Part shown: piece by piece, positions 10,353 through 20,917 of the stretch
Layout of the letters: every line of letters begins with the position of its first letter
How positions within the stretch are numbered: the first letter of the stretch is position 1
Assembly (NCBI GenBank): GCA_039545355.1
Contig: BCJJ01000006.1
Location: 1,178,001-1,242,000 of the forward strand
Length of the DNA stretch: 64,000 nucleotides
Origin: Trichosporon coremiiforme
Lineage: Eukaryota; Basidiomycota; Tremellomycetes; Trichosporonales; Trichosporonaceae
Reading direction: 5' to 3'
Position numbers and translations under genes: made by a program
The notes under the pieces: generated by a model
What the model was told of the DNA's origin: nothing
Database searches by the model: none
Seen by the model: the letters and a program-made list of their open reading frames with translations, nothing else

Positions 10353-11299
10353 TTAATACCTCTCAGCCTCCTCCTTCCTCTTTGCCCGCTCGGCGCGCGC
10401 GACACTCTCTTCGAGCCTCGTCACATCCTGATGCAGCTGGAGGAAAAGCTCGGAGACGGTCTCGGTCTGTATCGTGTTAGTCCAAGGGCGGGTCGCGCCG
10501 AGCTTACGAATTCGTTGTACCGCGCGACGAGCCCAGAGACGGCAGCACGCTCACGCGCAAGACGCTCGCGGCGCACCTTCAGCTCCGCCTGGCCCTTCTC
10601 GAGTGCGGGAGCAAGGGTCGTGATCTCTGGGGTATGTCAGCATTGGTTCCGACAGGATTGCGGAGCAGCTGGGCAGGTACCTCTCTCTGCGCATCTCTCA
10701 CTGCGATGAGGGAAGGCTGCAGAAGATGGCATGAGACCGTAAAAGAGAAAGCCAACTCACGCTCCAAGTCCCCGGCACCAGCGACGCCGCGCTTGTCGAG
10801 GATGTCGATCTCGCGCAGCCCCTTCTCCGCCTCGATCAAGTCCGGCGCGGCAGACACGACGAGCTGTATCTTGCTCTCAAGCGGTAGGAGGTCGGCTGGC
10901 CGCACCCTGTCCTCGGTCTCGAGCAAGTCCTCGGCTTGCGTCGAGAGCAGCGGGGCGTATCGGTCGTCTGTGGGTCAGCTTGGCGGTCATAGGTCAACAT
11001 GAAGTTTGTGAGCATAGCTCGACCACGCCCTGTAAGTTACAGTGACGTCTCCAGTAATCGCCACGGCAGCTGATAGATGAAGGCACAGTTGATTTCCTCT
11101 AGGGGCACTCACAGTTATCATAGAACTGCTTCAGCGCCGGCACACCCGCGACGGCGTCCTCAAGCGCGGTCGTCAGTGCCGCGACGCGAGTCACGAGCGG
11201 CGTCGCGTTGTCGGATGCGCGGCCGACATGGCCCTCAAGCGCCCTCAGGCGCATTTCGAGCGGCAGCGGCTCGAGAGAAGATTGCGGCGGGTTCGTCAT
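10353..11299 (-). CDS. dynactin p22/p24-like subunit
   Basis: Four exons: 11299-11113, 10967-10761, 10626-10508 and 10466-10353, giving 208 residues. The protein is mostly heptad-rich coiled coil. It begins with a short leader, then LEMRLRALEGHVG, and carries the block DIL-DKRGVAGAGDLEQITTL and a final charged helix. Length and the pattern of an N-terminal short coil, a YDNYDRYAPLLS segment and later helices fit dynactin subunit 3 (p22/p24) of the dynein activator, at the shoulder of the dynactin complex. This is a fold-level recognition, so another small coiled-coil subunit is possible. An in-frame upstream ATG at 11365 would add 22 charged residues. I prefer 11299 because the added stretch is low-complexity and basic. 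Confidence 0.6.
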
Positions 11300-11595
11300 C
11301 TTGTCTTCCTTCTCTTGTTGCTTATTGTTGTCGCGTCCTCCTCGTCCTGGATCTCGTCGCGTCATGCCGTCCTCCCTGGTGGAGGTGGTGATCGGATGGT
11401 AGGCGTGCGGCCGAGGTCGGGGGGAGCGGCAGGCCTAGGAAATCGGCTGCGCACGGACACGCCGGCCTATCAGCATCCGGCTGGTCGCCACTGACATGAG
11501 TGGCCCCTGGGTGCCAGAAATGACGGAATGTCCAAGAAGCCTTAAGCGCTCACCGAAGCTGACCGATTCTCTCGAACTCACTTCACACAACAACC

Positions 11596-12565
11596 ATGGC
11601 CGCAGTGCAGACCTCGACTCGCCCCCTCTTCGGCGGCGCCATCTCCTTCGACGTTCCCAAGGGCTACATCGATGCCTCGTGAGTACCTCCCGACTCTCTT
11701 GCCATCGCCGCCCAAGGCGGTCTTGCCAGCGCCTTCCGCAGCCACCCATTGAACTTTGCCGGCTCCTCGCGGCTTGTCGGACACCAGGAGCAGAGGGGGC
11801 GGAGACAATTGGGCACGGAGAGAAGTGCAGCTTCCAGTGGATTGCCCCAGCTAACGCCAGCGACCTCCGCCAGGTCCCCAACAACCAGGAGGTGTTCCTC
11901 TCCAACGACTCGGACACGGCGATCATCTTCGAGATCCTCGGCGCCGTGCAGGATGGCGGCGCCGCGAGCGACATGTACGAGGCTGCCAAGTGAGTATTGT
12001 CTGCAGGGAGCGCAACTCCTGGATGCCACGGAATGCCGTGTATCGCGACTGTTTTCCCAGTCATTCCACGCTACCGGATCCGACAGCTTCCTGCGGCCTC
12101 AGAGCTGACGGCAGGTACCACTTCAACAGTGTCGCGCACGACAACGCGGCCCTCTCCGCTACGTTGACCACGCCCCCTCCTCCGACCCACGTCGTGCCGG
12201 CCCAGACGCAGCGTGTGCAGGTCGCCTCGGAGCTCCAGACCCCGCACCCCACGATCGTCACGGGCATTCAGCGCGTGCACAAGTTTTCGCACGACCCTTC
12301 AGGAGCTCCGAGGAAGGGACACGAGAACGACGCCCCGGACGAGGTGTGGATCGGGCTCGCGCTGTGGCGCATCGATGTCGACATTGCCGGACACAGGAAA
12401 AAGGCAGACATCGTGTGTACCGCCAATGTGCCGCTTAAGGAGGCGGCGGAGGGCAACCCCAACGGAGTCACGAGCGAGGAACTCGCTAAGGTCGAGGGAT
12501 GGTGGCGCAACGCGGTGGCTGGGATGAAGGTTGACGACTGGAATCTGTTCGGGGACGAGAACTAG
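11596..12565 (+). CDS. MOG1: Ran-binding nuclear import factor Mog1
   Basis: Three exons: 11596-11678, 11861-11989 and 12115-12565, giving 220 residues. Mog1/RANGRF binds Ran, promotes nucleotide release and supports nuclear import. The hallmark start [31 protein letters not shown] is rebuilt exactly across intron 1 (the serine codon is split TC/C). DTAIIFEIL follows. Intron 2 splits the lysine codon of AAKYHFNSVAHDNAA. The C-terminal strand-rich part ends in WNLFGDEN. The size matches the family (about 190-220). It is divergent from the dynactin-like gene, with 296 bp between the two start codons. Confidence 0.93.
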
Positions 12566-12885
12566 ATCGTACACTCTAGACATATCTACGCCCGCTACAT
12601 GACTAGCAGCCAGAAGGAAAGGAGAAGGAAGGAGAAACGAAGAAGGCGCAAAAGAACCGAGCACCAGCTACCAGCGGCCAAAGCCAGCTGTCGCAGCCCG
12701 CTGAACGCCGCCACCATCTATAGGTCTCCATAGTCGGCCAAATCATATGTAGTACTATGCAACATCATGCTATGCGATCGCGTCTGCGTGCGTACGGTTG
12801 CGTGTCCCGTTCGGCCCGGTGCGCGCTGCTTGCCGGGCTGAAGGTGCAATGAACGAAATATAAACCCTCTGCTTCTCCTCTACGC
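12566..12885. other. convergent intergenic region
   Basis: This lies between the stops of MOG1 and CUL3. It is AT-richer than the genes, has no open frame of note, and presumably holds the two 3' UTRs. Confidence 0.65.
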
Positions 12886-15612
12886 TTACGCCAAGTAATG
12901 ATACACGCCGATGTCTCCGGTTCGTTCGAGGTATTCGCGCTGGGCGTTAGTTTCATCCACCGACATCATGCAACTGAAGTCAAAGGGGAGGCGTGTCGAG
13001 GAGTGTGTGAAGTAACCGTTACTCACGTCAATGAGACCCTCGATGCGCTTCTTGATAGTCGCCATTGAGGGCTGGAACCGCTTCGCGAGCTGGCTCGCGA
13101 CCTCAGACAACAAATCGTTGTGCCCCATCGTCTTGCGGTCCTTCATGATGCGCACGATGCACGCCTCGACCATATGTCTCCTCTCCTCGTCGACCATCTC
13201 CTGCGTCTCTTCCCTCTCCTTGGGCGATTCCACCCGGCTCGCGACCTGCATAATCTTGATGCGCGCGAGTGGAGAGGTAAACGCGGAGTTGAAGGAGAAT
13301 GTGTCGTCCGGGTTGATCTCACGGCCCTTCGGGTGTTTCGTCAGCACGCGGTGCTTGCCGCACGCGAGGGACTGGAGCGTGCGCTGCAGCTCGGCATCGC
13401 TTAGATCCGAGGCCGACTTGAGCTCGGAGTAGGACAGCACGTCCTCGTCCGGCAAATCTTCGAACAGCAGCAGCACAACGAGAGCTTGCGTGCTCACGTT
13501 CAGGTCGTGCGTGCGCTGCGCGAAACGCACCCGCACGTCCGCCGTGCCGAGCGACGCTTGCCATGCCAGCCGCCGCCCGCTGTGTCGGCTGTCGTAGTAC
13601 TTTTGGTACGTCGCTTGCGCACCCTCAAGCACGGGCGGGAAGCGGCACGAGCTGGTCGTGACAATGGGCTGGGGCCAGTAGCTGGCGGTGAGGACCGACA
13701 CATTAAAGTCGAAGCCTGGCGCGCCGCCATGGCGGCCGAGGTAGTTCCTGAACGCCGCCGCGGACTCGCCGCTCATGCGCATATCGTTGAACATGCCCTC
13801 GAGCTTCTGCGTGAACTGGAAGCCCATCTCGACCTTGAGCTTGGCGACCATGCCGCGCTCGGCGTCGTCGGACGCACTCCGCTGGTACAGCAGACGCCGG
13901 GCTAGGTGGTTCTTGTAGTACCGCTCAAACTTGTCTTTGTCGGCCAGGAAGCGGAAGAGGATGATCGTCTTCTCGAGCGCGGCCTCGATCTCCTCCTCGC
14001 TCTTCGACTTGGCGCCCTTCTTCAGGTGGTCATCGATGAAGAGCGAGAGAAACTCGGGCGCGCGCGCGTTCGCATTGATGAACGACTGGAACGCCTCGTT
14101 GATCGACGCCTGCACCTGCTTGTCCCCGCTGAAGGCGTTGTCGAGGATCGCGTCGAACTTGTCCTTCAGGTCAAGTACATCCTGCACCCACCGCAGGGCT
14201 TGCGCGAGTGCTCCCGCCATCGCGCTCGGAGGCTTCGCCTTGCCCTTGCCCTTCCGGTCGACGGGCTCGTCCTCGCCCTCGCCGGCTGTGGGGCCCGCGA
14301 CCGCAGCGGCGGCACCCTCATTAATCGCTTTGCCACGCGCCTCAATGTTCTCGCGCAGCGCTAACCGCAGCGCACTCTTGCCCTTGTCATCCGGTACGCG
14401 CAAGAACAGGTTGTACATGCGCCGCAGGTCCGCATTCCGATCTCCGTCGAGCATCGGCGACAAACCCGTTCCCGGCATGCCCATGATCGAGTGCAGGTGT
14501 GGCGTCAACAGGTTGTCGACGAGCAAAGCTTGCAGTGGTGTCGAAGTCAACGAAGACAGGTAGTGCGCAGTCCGGTCCGCTTCTTCAGCCAGTCGGCGCT
14601 CAACCTGTGGGTCAGCTTGTTTCATCGAAGGGTTAGCTCACATTCCGCAGATACGACGGCGCGTCACCCGTGTCAAGTTGGGCGATGCTCTCCAGGCGAT
14701 AGAACTCTGACGACCGACGCAGGAACTCGGGCTCAAAGTCCGTGACGTACACCGTGTGCCCCGGCGTCATGGGGTTGTCGAGTCGCAGCAGGATGTCGAC
14801 ACAGTCCCGAACCGTTGAGCGCTGGATGCTCTGGCCGTCGCGCTCGAGCTGCACCTGCGACAGCAGTGTTCCCATTAGGTGCGTGTGGATAGGATACAAG
14901 TTTGATCGCACGATATGCGACCAGAACAGTTCCAGGCCAACGTCGTAGATCGTCGGCACCTTCGCCGATTGGGTGTACACCTTGTCCTGATGTCAGCTCC
15001 CGGTTTGCCATTGCTAGCTCACCATGTACTTCAGGATATCCTTCAGCTTCCGCATGCTGCCGGTGTGGTCGTCCCAGACGCTTTTGACGGAGCGGAGGAA
15101 GCGGTCGCCCTCTACGGCCTGCTCCACCGCCTGTGCGCCGCCGCCCAGGGCACCTGCAACGTGGGACCCGCTGGCGCGCGGAAAGGCAGGCACGATGCGC
15201 TCCTCTGCGAGCTGGTCGAGATGCTCAGCCACAAGCTTCTTCACACCCGTGTACAGCTGGTCGCCGTCTGGTTGTCAGCTAAAGCTCACACACGCGCAGC
15301 AAGCATGACGCGATGCGCGGATAGACCCACGTTTGTAGAGGACCATGTTGTACGCGTAGCGGTAGTGCTCCTCGAAGGACAGCTTGGACGCATTGTGGTT
15401 CTGGATCTCGCGGATCGCATGTGAGAGCTTTGTCCAGGTATCTTTGATACTGGTGTCTGGTCCGAGCTGGAATTGTCAGCGATTCACAACGTCACAGCCG
15501 GCCCGGTGTCTTGACAGTCATACCTTTGGAGGAGCTCGCTGTGTGTGTCAGTAGGAAGCAGAAGACGGATAGAACATACGATCTTTGGTTTGCCCCTTCG
15601 GGCAGATGCCAT
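12886..15612 (-). CDS. CUL3: cullin-3 ubiquitin ligase scaffold
   Basis: Seven exons: 15612-15580, 15538-15524, 15466-15331, 15267-15023, 14986-14642, 14604-13027 and 12939-12886, giving 801 residues. Cul3 scaffolds BTB-adaptor RING ligases. The N-terminus KIRAPPK and SFEEHYRYAYNMVLYKHGDQLYTG match the CUL3-specific amino terminus. The cullin homology domain is complete (MYNLFLRVPDDKG, SLFIDDHLKKG, FERYYKNHLARRLL). The winged-helix region has the neddylation motif IVRIMKDRK and ends in GVYHYLA. Exon 2 is only 15 nt (RAPPK), yet it restores the conserved N-terminal motif, which supports it strongly. The last intron is 87 nt, in frame and without stop. Splicing it gives IEGLIDREYLERT, as in other Cul3 proteins. 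Confidence 0.95.
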
Positions 15613-15891
15613 GGACATGGCAGCTGTGTCGTCGAAGGGGGTTGTGGGAGTGAGTGAGGAAGGATGGTAGGTTGTTGACTGCAGATGACCGGATTCGGCG
15701 GCAAATGGTTCTGGTGCTGTACGTGTGCTGGCTGGCGGCTTGCGGTTCAACGCCTCAGGTGCACTCGCTCAAACCTCGGCCGTTCCTTGATTCCTTTCGC
15801 CTCCTCCTTCCGGTGACTACTTTTGACTTCGCTTCCTCTCCACAACCCTTCCACCCTTTCACACTCCTCCCCCACCCTTCGTCTGAACACC

Positions 15892-17844
15892 ATGGCGACC
15901 TCCGCGAACGCACTGTATGTCGTGCGTCTCGTGCTCGGTGCGCGCAACCCTAGTGTGCCCCGCGCCGCGCTCGCCTCCGCCGTCGCCTGCCGAAGTGTGT
16001 CGACCGCCGCCATCGGACAAGAAGCAGCCTCACCTACTGTTACTGGCGATGCTACCAATGCGGCCGCTGTTACCGACGTTGATTTCCTTGAGCCCGAGAC
16101 TGGCGAGTACAACGACGCCGCCGATTTCTTGCCCGAGCGGACATCGACTTCACCAGCCCCGATTCCCTGGCCAACCATCTTCCCGCACGGCGAGGCACGC
16201 CCGGTCCAGCGCCGACCGTGCGATTTGCTCGCCCGACTCGTCTCCGAGAACCGCATCGAGCAAGCGCGCAAAGTCTACGACGAGCTGCATGCGCTCCACA
16301 CCGTTCCCGTCCACCGAAAACTCTATCTCAAGGCTGCCCTGTCGAGTTTGCAGCCGACAGCAGAGGGGCGGGCGGACTTTCTCTTTTGGATGGAACTGTA
16401 CTCGAATCGCGGCGCTGCCGAGAACCATCCCGGCCTGAAGGCGACATGGGACCCAATTGTCTCTCAGATTCTTTACGAGCACCTGGACGTCGACTTCATA
16501 AGCAAGTTCCTCGAGCTCGGCGGTCGGAAGGGTCTGCTGCCTGCTCTCATGCCCCACTTCACTCACGTGCTGGCTGCGATGGTCGTCCCCAGCGTGAGCG
16601 AGGAAATCATGCAGCGCTCCCTCGCGGCGTACATCAACTCGACGACTAGTAAGACGTCGACATCTCGACGGGCTGAGTTTGGCCGCGCCTTCGTCTCCGG
16701 CCAGGTCAACCACTGGTGGAACCAGTACCTACGATCGTTGTCGCTCGCGGGCTGGAATGATGCCGCGCGCGCCCTTCTGTTTTCGCCTCCACCGGGCGTT
16801 GCCTGGGACCTCTTCACCCGACACATCGTCGTCGGCGATCCGGGACCGCGCAAGCAGCGCGCGCTGGAGCGCCGCCGCTCAAAAGCGAAGCAGGACCCGC
16901 TCGACACTCTCCTTCGGGCACCGGACGGACATGAGGAGTCGCTCGCCAAGATGATCAGCTCAGCAGTGCATGCCCCTACCTTCCCCGACGTCGGCACGCT
17001 CGCTCGCATCCAGGCCGAGCTTGGAAGCATGCCGAACCGCGCGAGGTTGCTGGAGAGCTTCAAGCGACGCTTCATAAACCCGCCGAAATCGCACCCCGGC
17101 CGCTCGATCCCGACGGTCGCTCAGCAGTGGTGGTGGCACGCCGAGATCACTCGCCTCGTCCGCGCCGAGAAGCATAAGGAGGCTGTCGGCCATTTCCGCG
17201 AGCACTTCCTGTGGCTCGGCCTGCCTCCTGTGAAGCTCGCGCCGTTGCTGCCGGACGCCACGCGTCTCGTCCCGTCGATCAACATCCTGACCACGATCAT
17301 CCCCTCGGTGCTGAGCTTGCTCCCGAAGGAGGAGTGGATCAACTACCACAGCGCCTACCTCGGCATGATCTCGTTGATGGCTCCCTCGCTGCATCCCACC
17401 GAGTACACTCATCTCGCGTTCGTGCGTGAGATCGCCTTCCACCTCGGCCCACCTGGCGCCCAGCACGCTCTAAAGACCACGATGGAGCGGGGTCTTGACC
17501 CTGGTCTGCCGGCGTGGAACGCGCACCTGCTCGCTCTGGCTGGACGCGGACGCTTCGACGCCGCGCAGCACGTGCTGAAGGCAATGGAATCGGGAAGGAA
17601 GATCGCCGGTCGCGTGCTGCCTTCGCCCACGGCCAGAACGTACATCGGTCTTGTCCGTGTGTGCGCCGCGAACGGCCAGGAGGAATGGGTGCGCAAGTTC
17701 CTCGAGCGGCTCTCCGAGTTCCAGAAGGAGGACAGCCTCGAGGACGTCCCGGAGCCGAAGACACAGCGTCGCCGCCCCGAGGCGGTCCATGTTCAGGTCG
17801 CTCAGCCAGTGGCGACGCCGCCTTCGTCCTCTCAGTTGTCGTAA
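15892..17844 (+). CDS. mitochondrial PPR-like protein
   Basis: Uninterrupted gene of 650 residues. The N-terminus is rich in Arg, Ala and Ser with almost no acids for 40 residues, a typical mitochondrial targeting peptide. The rest is helical, with degenerate pentatricopeptide-type pairs, for example CDLLARLVSENRIEQARKVY near residue 110 and FDAAQHVLKAMESGRK then YIGLVRVCAANGQEEW near the end. Such proteins bind organellar RNA and act in maturation or translation. The target cannot be read from sequence. The start is the first ATG after a pyrimidine-rich leader and gives the presequence. It is divergent from CUL3 with a 279-bp shared promoter region. Confidence 0.7.
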   Translation: MATSANALYVVRLVLGARNPSVPRAALASAVACRSVSTAAIGQEAASPTVTGDATNAAAVTDVDFLEPETGEYNDAADFLPERTSTSPAPIPWPTIFPHGEARPVQRRPCDLLARLVSENRIEQARKVYDELHALHTVPVHRKLYLKAALSSLQPTAEGRADFLFWMELYSNRGAAENHPGLKATWDPIVSQILYEHLDVDFISKFLELGGRKGLLPALMPHFTHVLAAMVVPSVSEEIMQRSLAAYINSTTSKTSTSRRAEFGRAFVSGQVNHWWNQYLRSLSLAGWNDAARALLFSPPPGVAWDLFTRHIVVGDPGPRKQRALERRRSKAKQDPLDTLLRAPDGHEESLAKMISSAVHAPTFPDVGTLARIQAELGSMPNRARLLESFKRRFINPPKSHPGRSIPTVAQQWWWHAEITRLVRAEKHKEAVGHFREHFLWLGLPPVKLAPLLPDATRLVPSINILTTIIPSVLSLLPKEEWINYHSAYLGMISLMAPSLHPTEYTHLAFVREIAFHLGPPGAQHALKTTMERGLDPGLPAWNAHLLALAGRGRFDAAQHVLKAMESGRKIAGRVLPSPTARTYIGLVRVCAANGQEEWVRKFLERLSEFQKEDSLEDVPEPKTQRRRPEAVHVQVAQPVATPPSSSQLS

Positions 17845-18196
17845 TTGCTTCAATCACCAGCATTCAATCACTCATCAGCATGCATATTTCACAAACGTAT
17901 ACGCAGAAGCAGCAGCTCACCACTCTGCCCCAGCGGCCTCTGCATGCATACCTCAACGCATAGACTGCACTGACCAGCTATCTACTCGATGCTAAATGCT
18001 CCCGCCACTCGGCGAAACTCCGCATAGACGCCACGTGGATGCCACGGGGCGCGCAAAGCTCGAGTCCGTTTCTGAAATGTCCACTCGGACTCGGTGGACG
18101 CAGCAGGCGGGGCCTGCGGTAGACTTTGGTATCACCACCACCGACAGGTTCACCATCGCGCTTCGTGCTTAGACTTAATAGAGGTGACCACTGAAA
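17845..18196. other. intergenic region between PPR-like gene and FRS1
   Basis: No gene seen. The left half is AT-richer 3' UTR-like sequence. The right half is the probable promoter and leader of FRS1. Confidence 0.6.
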
Positions 18197-20265
18197 ATGG
18201 TGAGTGCGCGGCGTGTGTTGGCGCACTCTTACGACTGGGATCTGTTGATCCTGGCCTTCCCCCAGCCGTTTTTGCTGACAATTGCAGCCGACTATCACTG
18301 TCGACAAGGCCGAGCTCTACCGCCGCCTCGAGCGGGAGTACTGTGAGTTAAGATTGCTTCGGTGTGGCTAACTTTCAGCGACGCAGGAGTTTGACGAGCT
18401 CTGCTTCGACTTCGGTATCGAGCTGGACGAGGACGTAAGTTGATCGTTTTCGGGAGACAACTGACATTGCAGACGACTGAGGAGGTTGAGGCCGCGCGCA
18501 AGGCGGGCCTGCCGACTCCCCCGCCTCAACTCAAGATCGAGATCCCGGCGAACCGCTACGACATTCTGTGTCTCGAGGGTCTTGCGCGTTCGCTCCGCAT
18601 CTTCCTTGAGAAGGAGACTGCGCCGACGTACACTCTGGCCCAGCCGGCCAAGCTGCAGGAGCTGCACATCGAGTCGTCGACCTGGCCGCTTCGTCCTATG
18701 GCTGCGGGAGCCGTGATCCGCCTCGCACGGCCCATGAACGATATGGAGTACGCATCCTTCATCGACCTGCAGGACAAGCTGCACCACAACCTGTGCCGCA
18801 TGCGCAAGTTTGTCGCGATCGGTACGCACGACCTGGACACGATTGAGGGACCTTTCAGGTGAACTAGACGGAAACGGCCGAACTGACCGCCAGGTACATG
18901 TGCAAGGACCCGAATGAGATCAGGTTCGCCCCGCTGAACCGGGATACCGAGCACACGGCGGCGGAGCTCATGACGATCTACGAGCAGGACCGCCACCTGT
19001 CCAAGTACCTCGGCATCATCCGCGATGCGCCGGCGTACCCGATCATCTACGACAAGAACGGACAGGTGCTCTCGATGCCGCCGATCATCAACTCGGACCA
19101 CTCCAAGATTGTTGCAGGCAAGACGACCAACATTTTCGTCGACACGACGGCGACGGACCAGACTAAGCTCGATATTGTCGTCATGCTCGTCGCGACCATG
19201 TTCGCCGAGTACTGCAAGGTGCCCTTCGAGATTGAGCCCGTGCGCGTTGTCATGCCTGACGGCACTTCGCGCCTGACGCCCGACGTGTCGCCGCGCCTGA
19301 CGAAGGCGTCGCTCGGCTACCTGAACGCGGCCACTGGCCTCAACCTTTCGCGCGAGGAGGCGTGCCGTCTTCTGACCAAGATGTCTCTGAGCGCCACTCC
19401 CTCCACCACCGACCCCGACGTGCTCGACGTCGCGGTCCCGTGCACGCGCTCGGACATTCTGCACGAGTGCGACATCATGGAGGACCTCGCGATCGCGTAC
19501 GGGTACAACAACCTGCCGACCGGACACGCGAAGAGCAGCACGGTTGCCGCGCCGAATCCGGTCAACAAGCTGGGCGATATTCTCCGCCGCGAGGCCGCCA
19601 TGGCGGGCTGGACCGAGGCGCTGCCGTACATCCTCTGCTCGTACGACGAGAATTATACCTGGCTCCTGCGCAAGGACCCTGGCGGCGAGGCCGTCCGGCT
19701 CGCGAACCCGAAGACGGTCGAGTTCCAGGTCGTGCGCACGACGCTTCTCCCTGGTCTCCTCAAGACGGTGAGGGAGAACAAGTCGCTTCCCCTTCCGCTC
19801 AAGGTGTTCGAAGTCAGCGATATCTGCAAGCAGGACATGAAGGAGGACCGCAAGGCGCGCAACGCGCGCCACATGGCCGCCGTGTACACGGACAACAGGG
19901 CCGGCTTCGAGGTCGTCCATGGCCTCCTCGACCGCATCATGCAGATCCTCGCCGTGCCCTTCATCGAGAGCGCCCAGTCCGACAAGGAGTTCGGATACTA
20001 CATCGCCGAGGGAAGCAACCCCAGTTTCATGCCCGGCCGCGCGGCCGACGTGTACCTCCGCCCCAAGCCGGGCAAGGGCACGCGCACCCAGGACAAGACG
20101 GGCGTGCTCGAGAACATGACGGACGCGCTCAAGAGCGCCCTCCCCGGACACGCACGCGACATCTGCATTGGAAACATTGGAGTCCTCCACCCCCTCGTTC
20201 TCCAGAACTTTGACCTCACGCGTCCCGCCTCCGCGCTCGAGATTAGCGTCGAGCGCCTCCTTTAA
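18197..20265 (+). CDS. FRS1: phenylalanine--tRNA ligase beta chain, cytosolic
   Basis: Five exons: 18197-18199 (the ATG alone), 18288-18342, 18379-18434, 18473-18858 and 18894-20265, giving 623 residues. The beta chain forms the alpha2beta2 enzyme that charges tRNA-Phe. The eukaryotic beta start PTITVDKAELYRRLERE appears directly after the first intron. Then come FDFGIELDED, the IPANRYDILCLEGLARSL block, the B3/B4 editing region with INSDHSKI, the B5 domain and the catalytic-like core (RSDILHECDIMEDLAIAYGY, then NPK near the centre). Introns 2-4 are 36, 38 and 35 nt. An intron right after the start codon is supported because the next coding base begins the conserved N-terminus. Confidence 0.96.
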
Positions 20266-20402
20266 ACCCGTACAGACTGGATGCATTTTAGGTTATTTAG
20301 CTCACTGGCGAAGAAGGGAGCGCCGGATCCCTGGAGATGGGAAGGAATGCGACTACTCACCGTGGAGAGCTGACTACAGAAAGACCAGCAGGCACACCTT
20401 GA

Positions 20403-20660
20403 TTAGCGATCCAGGACGTGCGGGAAGCCCTCGTCGATGTGCACAAAGTACACCGCTTTACCGTGCAACGGCGTGTCCGAGCGACGCCGTTCGCATGATC
20501 GCGTTCAGCGTGCCAATCTCTCCGTCGGCGAGGAAATGCGGCGCACACGATGGACAGCAGCTCAGGAGAGATCCTTCGCCCTCGGGGCGGCGATCTTCGC
20601 GGGGCGTTGGCCGTGCCAGAGGGCGCCGGCTGGGACGAATATGGTGCCGCGGGCGCGCCA
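20403..20660 (-). pseudogene. relic of F-box-like orphan family (copy C)
   Basis: The minus strand carries broken pieces in three frames that align in order with copy B at 44.3-45.9 kb. The pieces are GRRISPELLSIVCAAF, then LADGEIGTLNAIMRTASLGH, then KAVYFVHIDEGFPHVLDR and a TAA. The copy B counterpart reads GRTIPSELLTVVYEQL, ALGTLVSILRTGSLGYDVAG, LALYSSLQIDVP. Two single-base-type shifts, near 20555 and near 20465, break the frame. Only the N-terminal, F-box-like third of the family is present. No function is expected. Confidence 0.65.
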
Positions 20661-20917
20661 TGGTGGGAAAGTTCCAGAGATCTTCAGTTGAGAATACGGG
20701 GTAAGGCGGCAGTCAGTGAAACTTAGCGGCAGTCGACGTTGAGTGAAGGTTGGGAAGAACCTTGCTGTGCTCTTGTTGACGTCCGATGTACTTCCACGGG
20801 CCTCGCCTTGCGATAGATTGTGGATCACAAGCAGCTTCGTAGACTTCGCAGGCAACCACAGTCATGCTCACCGCTCGCTACAGTACAATTATTACATCGC
20901 TATTCTAATGGCTTAGC

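Noticed and set aside
18556..20286. 576-codon open frame on the minus strand
   Set aside because: Exact antisense of the FRS1 last exons. Its translation is rich in Arg, Val and Gly with no domain, as expected from a shadow of a C-biased gene.
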